Source of the DNA: Pseudopedobacter sp038237895
GTDB lineage: Bacteria; Bacteroidota; Bacteroidia; Sphingobacteriales; Sphingobacteriaceae
Assembly (NCBI GenBank): GCA_038237895.1
Contig: JBBRYE010000003.1
Coordinates: 1-64,000, forward strand
Reading direction: 5' to 3'
DNA length: 64,000 bases
Positions within the stretch are counted from its first letter, which is position 1, and each line of letters begins with the position of its first letter. Below are positions 14,823-23,500 of this stretch, piece by piece. The notes beneath the pieces are model-generated. The model saw only the letters and a list, made by a program, of their open reading frames with translations. It did not search any database and was not told the DNA's origin. The position numbers and the translations under genes were made by a program.

Positions 14823-16886
14823 TTGACTCAAAAAGATTTTAAGAGATACACCATTACATCTGCTTTGCCTTATGCAAACGGACCTTTACATATTGGACAT
14901 TTGGCTGGCGCTTATTTACCTGCGGATATTTTTGTGAGACATTTGCGCTTACAAAAAAAAGATGTAGTTTACGTTTGCGGTTCTGACGAACATGGTGCGG
15001 CGATTACCATCAAAGCTAAAAAAGAAGGCACAACGCCACAATCTATTATTGATCAATATCATTCTCAAATAAAACAAAGTTTTGAAGATTTTGGGATTGC
15101 TTTCGATATTTATCACCGTACTTCGTCTGCTATTCATCATGATCTTTCGCAAGAATTTTTCTTAAATCTTTATGAAAAAGGAGAGTTTATAGAAAAGTTT
15201 TCTGACCAATATTTTGATGAGGAATTTCAGCAATTTTTAGCGGACAGATACATTATTGGGACTTGCCCTAATTGCGGAAACGAAAATGCTTACGGTGACC
15301 AGTGTGAAAAATGTGGTACATCTTTAAGTCCGACTGATTTGATCAATCCTCGTTCTACATTAAGTGGAAATGCGCCTATTTTAAAACCTACCAAACATTG
15401 GTATTTACCTTTAGATAAATATCAGCCTTGGCTAGAAAAATGGTTGCTTGAAGGTAAAAAAGACATTTGGAAAACCAATGTTTATGGGCAATGCAGTTCC
15501 TGGTTAAAGCAAGGTTTGCAGCCACGTTCTATGACTAGGGATTTAGATTGGGGAATTGATGTGCCTTTAAAAGAAGCGGAAGGAAAGAAGCTTTATGTGT
15601 GGATGGATGCACCAATTGGTTATATTTCTGCTACCAAACAATGGGCAATTGACAATAATAAAGACTGGCAATTATACTGGAAAGAACAACCAAACGAAGC
15701 TGATAATGCTTGTTTGATACATTTTATAGGTAAGGATAATATTGTTTTCCATTGTATTACATTTCCTTCTATTTTGCATGCCCATGGCGATTATATTTTG
15801 CCAACTCAGGTACCTGCAAATGAGTTTTTGAATTTAGAAGGCGATAAGCTTTCTACCAGTAGAAATCACGCTGTTTGGTTACATGAATATCTAGAAGAAT
15901 TCCCAGATAAGCAAGATGAATTGCGTTACGTTTTAACATCTATAATGCCTGAAACCAGCGACAGCGAGTTTACCTGGAAAGATTATCAAGCGAGGGTTAA
16001 TAACGAGTTGGTTGCCATTTTAGGGAATTTTGTGAATAGGGTAATGATTTTGATGCACAAGTACTCTGAGGGGAAAGTTTTAGGCGGAGAAAAATTAAAA
16101 AACCAATCTTTATTTGATGAAATTGGAAAGGCTTATGATGATGTTGATACTTATTTAACTGATTTTAAATTTAGAAATGCAATAGCTAGTGTGATGGATA
16201 TTGCCCGTTTAGGAAACCGATATTTAACTGAAAATGAGCCTTGGAAAACTTTTAAAGATAGCCCGGAAGAAGCCAGAGAAGTTTTGCAAAACTGTTTGCA
16301 TATCATCGCCCATTTAGCCACTTTAAGTCAAGCTTTTTTACCTTCTTCTTCTAAAAAGCTTTTTGGGATGTTAAATATAGAGAGGGATGTTTTGAGTTAC
16401 GATGAAGAAATTATTTTTAAAGACGGACATCAATTAAACCCTGCTAGTTTATTATTTGAGAAGGTAGAAGATGAAGTTGTGGAAGCACAAATAAAAAAAT
16501 TAGAAAATAAAAAAATGGAAGCTTTGATTGCGATAAAATCAGAAATAACTCCTGCGAAAGCGGATATTAGCTTTGATGATTTTTCTGCCTTGGATATTAG
16601 AACAGGGAAAATTTTAACTGCAGAAAAGGTTGCAAAAACTAAAAAACTATTGAAATTAACGGTTGATACTGGTTTAGACCAAAGAACTGTAGTTTCTGGC
16701 ATTGCCGAGTTTTTTGACCCCGAAAAGATTGTTGGCCAGCAAGTAAGTATTTTGATAAACCTGGCACCCAGAGAAATTAAAGGTATAATTTCACAAGGAA
16801 TGATTTTAATGGCAGAAAATTCGGATGGAAAACTTACTTTTGTCGCTCCAAAAGAAGAATTTGGTGTTGGGAGTGTGGTGAGGTAG
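14823..16886 (+). CDS. metG: Methionine-tRNA ligase with C-terminal tRNA-binding domain
   Basis: 687 residues from TTG at 14823 (MTQKDFKRYTITSALPYANG). The open frame extends 33 codons further up, but that part is hydrophobic and spans the -7 box, so I reject it. Class I synthetase: HIGH-type LHIGHLAGAYLPAD, KMSKS-type GDKLSTSRNH, zinc knuckle CPNC...CEKC near residues 145-165. The last about 110 residues are the EMAP-like/Trbp111 domain (FSALDIRTGKILTAEKV, QGMILMA), which dimerises and binds tRNA. A charged linker joins the parts. tRNA-Arg follows on the same strand. Confidence 0.96.
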   Translation: MTQKDFKRYTITSALPYANGPLHIGHLAGAYLPADIFVRHLRLQKKDVVYVCGSDEHGAAITIKAKKEGTTPQSIIDQYHSQIKQSFEDFGIAFDIYHRTSSAIHHDLSQEFFLNLYEKGEFIEKFSDQYFDEEFQQFLADRYIIGTCPNCGNENAYGDQCEKCGTSLSPTDLINPRSTLSGNAPILKPTKHWYLPLDKYQPWLEKWLLEGKKDIWKTNVYGQCSSWLKQGLQPRSMTRDLDWGIDVPLKEAEGKKLYVWMDAPIGYISATKQWAIDNNKDWQLYWKEQPNEADNACLIHFIGKDNIVFHCITFPSILHAHGDYILPTQVPANEFLNLEGDKLSTSRNHAVWLHEYLEEFPDKQDELRYVLTSIMPETSDSEFTWKDYQARVNNELVAILGNFVNRVMILMHKYSEGKVLGGEKLKNQSLFDEIGKAYDDVDTYLTDFKFRNAIASVMDIARLGNRYLTENEPWKTFKDSPEEAREVLQNCLHIIAHLATLSQAFLPSSSKKLFGMLNIERDVLSYDEEIIFKDGHQLNPASLLFEKVEDEVVEAQIKKLENKKMEALIAIKSEITPAKADISFDDFSALDIRTGKILTAEKVAKTKKLLKLTVDTGLDQRTVVSGIAEFFDPEKIVGQQVSILINLAPREIKGIISQGMILMAENSDGKLTFVAPKEEFGVGSVVR

Positions 16887-16937
16887 GAGTTACGCAATGT
16901 CATTTTTAGTTTTGAAATTTTTTAAAATGGAGACTTA

Positions 16938-16972
16938 TAAATGAGGTTTCTCCTATCGTTGACATGACGACA
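16938..16972. repeat. Repeat family A, solo copy
   Basis: Half-length unit ATGAGGTTTCTCCTATCGTT plus GACATGACGACACG, similar to the direct units around the GIY-YIG gene but without the inverted partner. It lies in the gap between metG and tRNA-Arg. Confidence 0.65.
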
Positions 16973-16984
16973 CGATAAAAAATT

Positions 16985-17056
16985 GGTCCCGTAGTTCAAC
17001 GGATAGAATAGAAGTTTCCTAAACTTTAGATATGAGTTCGATTCTCGTCGGGACCA
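16985..17056 (+). tRNA. tRNA-Arg (anticodon CCU)
   Basis: Folds as a full cloverleaf of 72 nt: acceptor GGTCCCG/CGGGACC, D-stem GTTC/GAAT, anticodon stem GAAGT/ACTTT around loop TTCCTAA (anticodon CCT, reads AGG), short variable loop, T-stem ATGAG/CTCGT with loop TTCGATT. Discriminator A; CCA is not encoded (next bases CAA). A terminator follows at once. Confidence 0.95.
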
Positions 17057-17057
17057 C

Positions 17058-17085
17058 AAAAAAGCTGCTGAAAAGCGGCTTTTTT
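17058..17085 (+). terminator. Terminator of tRNA-Arg
   Basis: AAAAAGCTGCT / AGCGGCTTTTT stem with one G-U pair and a GAAA loop, ending in a T-run. Directly after the tRNA. Confidence 0.85.
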
Positions 17086-17110
17086 ACTGAATCGTTTTCA
17101 ACTTTCAAAT

Positions 17111-17260
17111 TATCAGAATCTTGATAAAAGGGATTTTAGGATTTACTTGATGCTTATTGGTGGATTATTAAGTGAAAATTGAACTCTTGATTTATCTCTT
17201 CAATTCTTCTACAGGCAAATCATCCTGTTAATCCTTGAATCCTAAAAATCGTGATTCATA
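17111..17260. repeat. Repeat family D, copy 1
   Basis: Begins TATCAGAATCTTGATAAAAG GGATTTTAGGATTT and ends CATCCTGTTAATCCTTGAAT CCTAAAAATCGTGATTCATA. The ends are imperfect inverted complements (CAGAATCTTGAT against ATCGTGATTC). Two more copies lie at 26738-26901 and 46048-46172. The rest of 17086-17322 shows no gene. Confidence 0.7.
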
Positions 17261-17322
17261 TAAAAATCACCAAAATTACTTACCTCAATTTTCCTATTTT
17301 TAATTTTTTAAACTAAACATCA

Positions 17323-18666
17323 ATGCAATTCCTCCCAATCATCATCGCTGTAATCATACTGCTCATTGCCATTATTTTATTCGTAAAAAAGCCAGAGGCA
17401 ACAAACGGAGTTTCATTAGAACAATACAATGAGTTGAAAACAGAATTGGCAGTTAATGAGCAAAAAGTTATAAGCGCAAAGGAAGAAAAACAAGAAAATG
17501 AATATCGTTTTTTACAAAGGATAAATCGTTTAGAGGAAGAAAAAAACGAATTGATTAGCCAACTTAGTTTAGAAAAGCAACAGGTTTCTAAAGTTGAAGA
17601 AAATTTAAAAGCAGAGCAACATCGTTTAAACCTTCAAGAGAAATTTATCACAGAAAATCAAACTAAATTTTCTAAAGATTTTGAACTGATTGCTGCCCAA
17701 ATCCTCAAACAAAAAACTGCAGAATTTACCGAAACTAATAGAACCAACCTTGATATTTTGTTAAATCCATTAAAAGAAAACATTAAAGCTTTTGAGGATA
17801 AAGTAGAAAAAGTTTATAAATCTGAATCTGACGAGCGAAATGTTTTAAAAGGAGAACTTTCTAAATTAATGGAACTGAACAAGCAAATTAGCGATGAAGC
17901 GCATAATCTAACAAGAGCTTTAAAAGGCGATAATAAGAAACAAGGAAATTGGGGCGAGATGGTTTTGGATAAACTAATGGAAGGTTCGGGCTTGTTGGAA
18001 GGGGTAAATTACACCAAACAAAGTAATTATGTTGCTGCCGATGGAAACCGATTATTGCCAGACATGGTGGTTTTTTTACCTGAGCAAAAACATATCGTTA
18101 TAGATTCTAAAGTGTCTTTAATAGCTTATGAAAAATTAGTTTCCGCAGAAAATGAGGATGATAGATTGACATTTACAAAACAACATATTGCCTCTATTAA
18201 ATCTCATATTACGGGTTTAAGTATTAAAAACTATCAAGATTTATATCAAATTAATTCACCAGAGTTTGTGCTTTTATTTATTCCAATAGAATCTTCATTT
18301 GCCATTGCGGTTCAATATGATCAAGATTTATTTGATTTTGCATGGAACAAAAAAGTGGTAATTGTTACACCTTCTACCCTTTTGGCGACCTTAAAAACCG
18401 TTGCTTCCATCTGGAAGCAAGAGCAGCAAACTAAAAATGCCATAGATATTGCAACAAAAGCTGGTGCTTTATATGACAAATTTGTTGGCTTTGTTACTGA
18501 TTTACAAAAGGTTGGCGACCATTTAGATAAATCTCAAAAAGTTTATGGCGAAGCGATGGGAAAACTTACTTTGGGCAACGGAAATTTGATTAACCGTGTA
18601 GAGAATTTAAAGAAATTAGGTGCAAAAGCTACTAAGGAAATTGATAGTAGGTTGTTAGAAGAATAG
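17323..18666 (+). CDS. rmuC: DNA recombination protein RmuC
   Basis: 447 residues. One N-terminal transmembrane helix (about 3-22), a long coiled coil (about 30-200), then the RmuC nuclease-like domain: KGDNKKQGNWGEMVLDKLME, DMVVFLPEQKHIVIDSKVSL, PEFVLLFIPIESSFAIA and VIVTPSTLLATLKTVASIWKQEQQ (each a known family block). RmuC is thought to limit DNA rearrangements, with a PD-(D/E)XK-like active site. Stand-alone gene between repeat D and higBA. Confidence 0.94.
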   Translation: MQFLPIIIAVIILLIAIILFVKKPEATNGVSLEQYNELKTELAVNEQKVISAKEEKQENEYRFLQRINRLEEEKNELISQLSLEKQQVSKVEENLKAEQHRLNLQEKFITENQTKFSKDFELIAAQILKQKTAEFTETNRTNLDILLNPLKENIKAFEDKVEKVYKSESDERNVLKGELSKLMELNKQISDEAHNLTRALKGDNKKQGNWGEMVLDKLMEGSGLLEGVNYTKQSNYVAADGNRLLPDMVVFLPEQKHIVIDSKVSLIAYEKLVSAENEDDRLTFTKQHIASIKSHITGLSIKNYQDLYQINSPEFVLLFIPIESSFAIAVQYDQDLFDFAWNKKVVIVTPSTLLATLKTVASIWKQEQQTKNAIDIATKAGALYDKFVGFVTDLQKVGDHLDKSQKVYGEAMGKLTLGNGNLINRVENLKKLGAKATKEIDSRLLEE

Positions 18667-18681
18667 AAATCAGAAACATAA

Positions 18682-18712
18682 TTCCCGTTATGGGAACTTT
18701 TTATTATATTTG
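18682..18712 (+). promoter_or_regulatory. higBA promoter with palindromic operator
   Basis: TTCCC-GTTAT-GGGAA (18682-18696) is a perfect palindrome with a 5-base centre, lying where the -33 region should be. TATATTTG (18705-18712) is an exact -7 box. The layout fits a HigA operator blocking its own promoter. Confidence 0.6.
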
Positions 18713-18724
18713 TCCAGTATTAAA

Positions 18725-19018
18725 ATGAGAATAATTTCTAAGAGCATTTTACGAGAATTTTGGGAAAGACATTCTGATAGCGAGCAGCAATTAAAATCTT
18801 GGTATAAAGAAACCAGCGACAGTCTATTTAAGTCTCCAAATGATATTAAAATAGTTTATCCTAGTGCCAGCATATTACAAGATAATCGTGTAGTGTTTAA
18901 CATAAAGGGAAATAAATATAGAATCATAGTGAAAGTAAGCTATAAGTATGCTATGATTTGGATTCGATTTGTAGGAACACATGCTGAATATGATAAAGTT
19001 GACGCTAATAAAATTTAA
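18725..19018 (+). CDS. higB: HigB-type mRNA interferase toxin
   Basis: 97 residues from the ATG at 18725; a TTG five codons earlier overlaps the -7 box and is rejected. RelE-fold toxin of the HigB family: MRIISKSILREFWERH, SEQQLKSWYKE, and the C-terminal YRIIVKVSYKYAMIWIRFVGTHAEYDKV (pieces RIIVKV, WIRFVGTHAEYD). HigB cuts mRNA on the ribosome. Toxin gene first, antitoxin second with 5 bases between, the reversed order typical of higBA. Confidence 0.92.
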   Translation: MRIISKSILREFWERHSDSEQQLKSWYKETSDSLFKSPNDIKIVYPSASILQDNRVVFNIKGNKYRIIVKVSYKYAMIWIRFVGTHAEYDKVDANKI

Positions 19019-19023
19019 AAATT

Positions 19024-19380
19024 ATGACCATTAAACCCATAAAATCAGAATCCGATTATAAAGCTGCTTTAGAAAGGTTAGAAATCATATTTGATGCAGA
19101 TTTAAATACTCCCGAAGGTGATGAGTTGGAGATTTTAAGCATCTTAATTGAAAAATATGAGGATGTGTATTTTCCAATAGATTTGCCAGACCCCATTGAA
19201 GCCTTAAAATTTAGAATGGAACAAATGGGCTATACTCCAAACGATTTAGTGAAGGTTATTGGGCTAAAAAGCAGGGTAAGTGAAATTTTAAATAAAAAAA
19301 GAAAGCTTTCTTTAAATATGATTAGAAAATTGCATGATCAATTACAAATACCTACTGAGGTTTTAGTGCAAGCTTATTAA
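19024..19380 (+). CDS. higA: HigA-type antitoxin with HTH domain
   Basis: 118 residues. The N-terminal half is acidic and helical (MTIKPIKSESDYKAALERLE), typical of Bacteroidota HigA; the C-terminal half (about 58-115) is an XRE helix-turn-helix: ALKFRMEQMGYTPNDLVKVI, SRVSEILNKKRKLSLNMIRK (motif pieces). It binds and neutralises HigB and represses the operon, probably at the palindrome 18682-18696. Confidence 0.93.
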   Translation: MTIKPIKSESDYKAALERLEIIFDADLNTPEGDELEILSILIEKYEDVYFPIDLPDPIEALKFRMEQMGYTPNDLVKVIGLKSRVSEILNKKRKLSLNMIRKLHDQLQIPTEVLVQAY

Positions 19381-19388
19381 TTTATTAA

Positions 19389-19482
19389 GGGCGTTTATCC
19401 ACCAGCTGGCGGACCACTATATTTTTTTTGCTACTTGCTTACCCGCTAATGCAAAAAAGGATGTCGTTTCTATCGTTAACGC
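19389..19482. repeat. Repeat family B, copy 2
   Basis: Reverse orientation of copy 1: GGGCGTTTATCCACCAGCTG GCGGACCACTATATTTTTTT at left, GCAAAAAAGGATGTCGTTTC TATCGTTAACGC at right. The GATGTCGTTTCTATCGTTAACGC arm is the complement of the left arm of copy 1. Lies between higA and the helicase gene. Confidence 0.75.
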
Positions 19483-19565
19483 AGCTATCTCTTCACAAAA
19501 AATCCTTCTTCAAAACTTTGGCTTTCCCTTTGCAAACAAATTAGCTTATAAAGTATTTTTAATTC

Positions 19566-22079
19566 ATGGCAATTTCTAAAGGCGAGCGAATCATCCAAGA
19601 ATGGTATCTTTTAAAAAAATGGGAGCAATTTCCTTTTCAAAAAGAGATGATGGATAGCTATTTAAATGGCTTTTCTGGATTATTAAATGCACCAACTGGT
19701 AGCGGAAAAACCTTCGCCATGTTTTTGCCTTTTATTATAGAATATATCAATGAAAATCCAGAAACGTATCAACAAAAACTAAGTAATGGTTTAATGTTGC
19801 TTTGGATAACTCCTTTGAGAGCCTTAACCAACGACATCCAAAAAGCCATGCAATCTGTGGTGGATGATTTAGGTATCCCATGGAAAATAGGGACCAGAAC
19901 AGGCGACACATCATCCGCAGATAAGCAAGCCATCAAAAGAAAACCGCCAGAAGTTCTTTTAACAACGCCAGAAAGTTTGCATTTAATGTTGGCGCAAAAA
20001 GAATATCCCAAAACATTTAAAAATTTAAGAGTTGTGGTTATTGATGAGTGGCATGAATTACTAGGCACAAAAAGAGGCGTTCAGGTTGAGCTGGGATTAT
20101 CCAAATTGAAAAGCTTAAAGCAAAAAGCTGAAAGCGAAAAGCAAGCCTTTAGCCTTCTACCTTCAGCTTTAAGCTTAAAAATATGGGGCATTAGCGCTAC
20201 CATTGGTAATTTAGAAGAAGCTGGAGATGTACTTTTAGGTCCAAATTTTTCTTTGGATAAAAAGAAAATGGTGAGAGCCAACATCGCAAAAAAGCTTGAA
20301 ATAAAATCTATTATCCCAGAAAACGTAGAAAAATACAGCTGGAGCGGGCATATTGGTCTTAAACTTTTACCAGAAGTAATGGAGATTGTTGCCAACAGTA
20401 AAACCACATTAATTTTCACTAATACAAGGGCACAGTCAGAAATTTGGTATCACGCCATTTTAGATAATTATCCTGAATATGCTGGCGTAATGGCCATGCA
20501 CCATGGTTCTTTGGATAATGAACTGAGAGCATGGGTAGAAGAAGCGCTTCATGCAGCAATTCTAAAATTGGTGGTTTGTACTTCAAGTTTAGATTTAGGG
20601 GTTGATTTTAGACCAGTTGATACGGTGATTCAAATTGGGAGCCCAAAAGGCGTAGCTCGTTTTATGCAAAGGGCTGGCAGAAGCGGGCATCATCCCGGAG
20701 CAACTTCAAAAGCATATTTTGTACCCACACATTCTTTAGAATTACTAGAAGGAGCTGCTTTGAAATACGGAATTGAACATGAAATATTTGAAAGCCGAGA
20801 TCCTGTTTTATTGGCTTTTGATGTATTGATACAGTATTTAGTTACCCTTGCAGTTTCAGATGGTTTTAAAGCAGAAGAAACCTATCAACAAATCATCAAT
20901 ACTTTTGCTTACGCAGATTTAACGCGAAATGAGTTTCATGATATTTTACAATTCATCACCCGTGGAGGGAAATCTTTAAGCGCATATGATGAATTTTTAA
21001 AAGTAGAAATTGAAGAAGGCGTTTTTAAAGTGAACGATAAGCGGGTGGCGATGAGGCATCGTTTAAGCATGGGAACCATTACTGGTGATGTAAATGTGAG
21101 GGTTAAATTTCAATCTGGTGGAAGTTTAGGTTCTGTTGAAGAGGGATTTATATCCAAATTAAAAACGGGCGATACTTTTTGGTTTGCCGGCAGAAGTTTA
21201 GAATTTATCCGCTTTAAAGACATGACCGCTTTTGTAAAAGTCAGTAAGAAAAAGAAAGGTTTAATTGCGAGTTGGGCAGGCAGCAGAATGCCATTATCCT
21301 CACAACTTTCGGCAGTTTTTAGGCAAAAATTAGATGAAGTTGCTTTAGGTGTAGAAGAAGATGAGGAAGTAAAAGCTTTACGCCCTTTATTTGACCGACA
21401 GATTGCCCAATCTCATTTGCCATTTAAAGATGAATTTTTAATAGAGGTGGTAGAAACTAGAGATGGTTTCCATTATTTCTTTTATCCTTTTGAAGGACGA
21501 TTGGTACATGAAGGTTTAGCATCTCTATTTGCTTACAGAATGACAAAATTGAAAAGTGCTTCTTTTTCTATTGCCATGAATGATTATGGTTTTGAACTTT
21601 TAACAGATGAAGCTATGCCTTTAGAGCAAGCTATTTCTGATGGTTTATTTAGCGATAAAAACTTATTAGATGACATACAGCATAGTTTAAATGCTAATGA
21701 GATGGCGAGAAGAAAATTTAGAGATATAGCACATATTGCTGGCTTGATTTTTACGGGTTTCCCGGGTAAAAACATGTCTAACAAACATTTGCAATCTAAT
21801 TCTTCTTTGTTGTTTGATGTTTTTAACGAGTATGAAAAAGATAATTTATTGGTAAGACAAGCCTATAATGAAGCTTTGGCTTTTCAGTTAGAAGAGTTTA
21901 GAATGCGAGAAGCATTACAAAGAATACAATCACAAAAACACATCATAAAACACACAAATGGTCCTTCTCCATTTGCTTTTCCTGTAATGGTTGATAGATT
22001 AAACCGTGAAAAATTAAGTACCGAAACTGTAGAAGAACGTGTTGCAAAAATGATTGGCAAAATGGAAAGTGAGTATTAA
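19566..22079 (+). CDS. Lhr-type DEXH-box helicase (ligase-associated DNA damage response)
   Basis: 837 residues. Superfamily 2 helicase: Walker A APTGSGKT (42-49), motif Ia LLWITPLRALTNDIQ, DEXH as VIDEWHEL (about 160), motif III GISATIGN, motif VI FMQRAGRSGHHPG. The C-terminal part fits Lhr-Core domains and the ligase-associated subgroup usually found with an ATP-dependent ligase and an MBL exonuclease; those partners are not next to this gene. Odd: between KLKSL and KIWGISATIGN the protein has about 19 extra residues encoded by repeat-like DNA (see 20113-20175). Confidence 0.9.
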   Translation: MAISKGERIIQEWYLLKKWEQFPFQKEMMDSYLNGFSGLLNAPTGSGKTFAMFLPFIIEYINENPETYQQKLSNGLMLLWITPLRALTNDIQKAMQSVVDDLGIPWKIGTRTGDTSSADKQAIKRKPPEVLLTTPESLHLMLAQKEYPKTFKNLRVVVIDEWHELLGTKRGVQVELGLSKLKSLKQKAESEKQAFSLLPSALSLKIWGISATIGNLEEAGDVLLGPNFSLDKKKMVRANIAKKLEIKSIIPENVEKYSWSGHIGLKLLPEVMEIVANSKTTLIFTNTRAQSEIWYHAILDNYPEYAGVMAMHHGSLDNELRAWVEEALHAAILKLVVCTSSLDLGVDFRPVDTVIQIGSPKGVARFMQRAGRSGHHPGATSKAYFVPTHSLELLEGAALKYGIEHEIFESRDPVLLAFDVLIQYLVTLAVSDGFKAEETYQQIINTFAYADLTRNEFHDILQFITRGGKSLSAYDEFLKVEIEEGVFKVNDKRVAMRHRLSMGTITGDVNVRVKFQSGGSLGSVEEGFISKLKTGDTFWFAGRSLEFIRFKDMTAFVKVSKKKKGLIASWAGSRMPLSSQLSAVFRQKLDEVALGVEEDEEVKALRPLFDRQIAQSHLPFKDEFLIEVVETRDGFHYFFYPFEGRLVHEGLASLFAYRMTKLKSASFSIAMNDYGFELLTDEAMPLEQAISDGLFSDKNLLDDIQHSLNANEMARRKFRDIAHIAGLIFTGFPGKNMSNKHLQSNSSLLFDVFNEYEKDNLLVRQAYNEALAFQLEEFRMREALQRIQSQKHIIKHTNGPSPFAFPVMVDRLNREKLSTETVEERVAKMIGKMESEY
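20113..20175 (+). repeat. Repeat-like insert in frame inside the helicase gene
   Basis: DNA reads GCTTAAAGCAAAAAGCTGAA AGCG... and ...CTTCAGCTTTAAGCTTAAA: a run of AAGCTGAAAGC words with inverted CTTCAGCTTTAAGCTT, a type of sequence common between genes in Bacteroidota. It adds about KQKAESEKQAFSLLPSALS (near residues 183-203) just before helicase motif III, where relatives that I can recall have a short loop. The frame is kept. Confidence 0.6.
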
Positions 22080-22129
22080 ATATAACTATTTATTAATCGT
22101 GTTAAATAATTTCATACCTACAGCATTTT

Positions 22130-22300
22130 AAAAAAATTGAAATTTTTTTAAACCATAATGTCATCCCTCTGGGACTTGGTATTTATAAAAATTTTTAGCT
22201 TCAATAAATTAAGAATTTTTAGCCCCAGTGAGGCGAAATTATGGTAACTAAAACTCAATATTTAAAAAGCCTCAGAGGGGCGATATTATTCTCCGTCTAA
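22130..22300. repeat. Intergenic repeat family F
   Basis: Left part CCATAATGTCATCCCTCTGG GACTTGGTATTTAT, right parts GCCCCAGTGAGGCGAAATTA TGG and GCCTCAGAGGGGCGATATTA. The ends are imperfect inverted complements (CCATAATG.. / ..AATTATGG). GGGGCGATATTA-type words recur in Bacteroidota intergenic DNA. Fills the gap between the convergent helicase and oxyR genes. Confidence 0.6.
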
Positions 22301-22331
22301 AAATTCACAAAACACACTCTAAAACATTTCA

Positions 22332-23261
22332 TCAAATCGCAATTATCTCTTTCTTCTTTTTTGTTTTCATCCTTTTTGGTATAGCATTTAAAATTTCATC
22401 TTCCAAAGCATCAATAACTCTTTTTTTAATAAAGTTATTATTGGTAACAATACTTACTTCTCTGCTAGGTTCAGGACTCTTAAAATAACGCACTTTATCC
22501 AATTGCTTTACAGAAAAATCTTGAAGAGAAAGCTCTGGTAATATGGTAATCCCGTCATTTAAATCTACCATTTTTATAAGCGTTTCTATACTGCCTGTAT
22601 TATACTCTAATTTTGCATCGTTAGAATTTTTATGCTTACAAATATTTAAAACCTGGTTTCGCATACAATGTCCCTCATTTAAAAGCCAAAGATTATCAAC
22701 ATCTAGATCATTTGTAGTAATGGCTTTTTTCTTAAAAATAGGACTGTGTTTAGACAAATAGCTAACAAAGTTTTCATAAAAAACTGGTCTTTCTGTTAAG
22801 CCACTTTCATGTAATGGAGTTGCCAAAATACCACAATCCAAAAGGTTTACCTTTAATTGCTGAATGATAGTTTCTGTAGTGAGCTCTGATATGGTTAGTT
22901 TCACTTTTGGATATTTTTCCATAAAACCCCCTATAACTTGCGGCAAAAGATAGGGAGCGATAGTTGGGATTACTCCGATTTTTAATTCGCCTGCTAATTC
23001 TCCTTTTCGCTCTTCAATAATTTCCTTTATTTTATAACTTTCTTGTAATAAAATTCTGGCTTGTTCTATAATCTCAATACCTATCTCTGTAGGAATTACT
23101 GGTTGCCTTGACCTGTCAAAAAGTTTAACTTCAAGTTGTTCTTCTAATTTTTGAATTTGCATACTCAACGTTGGCTGAGTAACAAAACATTTTTCTGCTG
23201 CTAATACAAAACTTCGATAAGTATCTACAGCAACCGCGTATTCTAATTGAACTATTGTCAT
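22332..23261 (-). CDS. oxyR: Hydrogen peroxide-sensing regulator OxyR (LysR family)
   Basis: 309 residues. N-terminal winged HTH (about 1-60): LEYAVAVDTYRSFVLAAEKC, VTQPTLSMQIQKLEEQL. The regulatory domain holds EGHCMRNQVLNIC with cysteines at 199 and 208, the same numbers as the disulfide-forming pair of E. coli OxyR, so peroxide sensing is well supported. It should switch on catalase, Dps and peroxiredoxin genes. No target gene is adjacent. A basic tail (KRMKTKKKKE) ends the protein. Confidence 0.95.
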   Translation of the reverse strand: MTIVQLEYAVAVDTYRSFVLAAEKCFVTQPTLSMQIQKLEEQLEVKLFDRSRQPVIPTEIGIEIIEQARILLQESYKIKEIIEERKGELAGELKIGVIPTIAPYLLPQVIGGFMEKYPKVKLTISELTTETIIQQLKVNLLDCGILATPLHESGLTERPVFYENFVSYLSKHSPIFKKKAITTNDLDVDNLWLLNEGHCMRNQVLNICKHKNSNDAKLEYNTGSIETLIKMVDLNDGITILPELSLQDFSVKQLDKVRYFKSPEPSREVSIVTNNNFIKKRVIDALEDEILNAIPKRMKTKKKKEIIAI

Positions 23262-23313
23262 AATGATAAATATAGATAAATTCTATTAGTGATTTTAATT
23301 TGAATAAATTTTT

Positions 23314-23428
23314 ATAACGATAGGGATTGAAACGGCATCCTTTTTTTGCGCTAGCCGTTTAGCAAATGGCAAAAAAAGATATAGTGTAAAGCCCGACCCT
23401 TCCGCTAGCTAGCGGATGGGAAACGCCC
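23314..23428. repeat. Repeat family B, copy 3
   Basis: ATAACGATAGGGATTGAAAC GGCATCCTTTTTTTGCG at left, GCAAAAAAAGATATAGTGTA AAGCCCGACCC in the middle, then the perfect palindrome CCGCTAGCTAGCGG and GAAACGCCC. Apex holds CTAGCCGTTTAGCAAATGG. Lies between oxyR and the M1 peptidase gene. Confidence 0.75.
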
Positions 23429-23452
23429 AAATAAATAAATTTTAAAACAAAA

Positions 23453-23478
23453 AAGGCAAACCTAAATAGATTTGCCTT
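23453..23478 (-). terminator. Terminator of the M1 peptidase gene
   Basis: Minus strand AAGGCAAA, 10-base loop, TTTGCCTT, then TTTTG. 22 bases after the stop. Confidence 0.8.
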
Positions 23479-23500
23479 ATAAAATTATAATTGAATTTAC

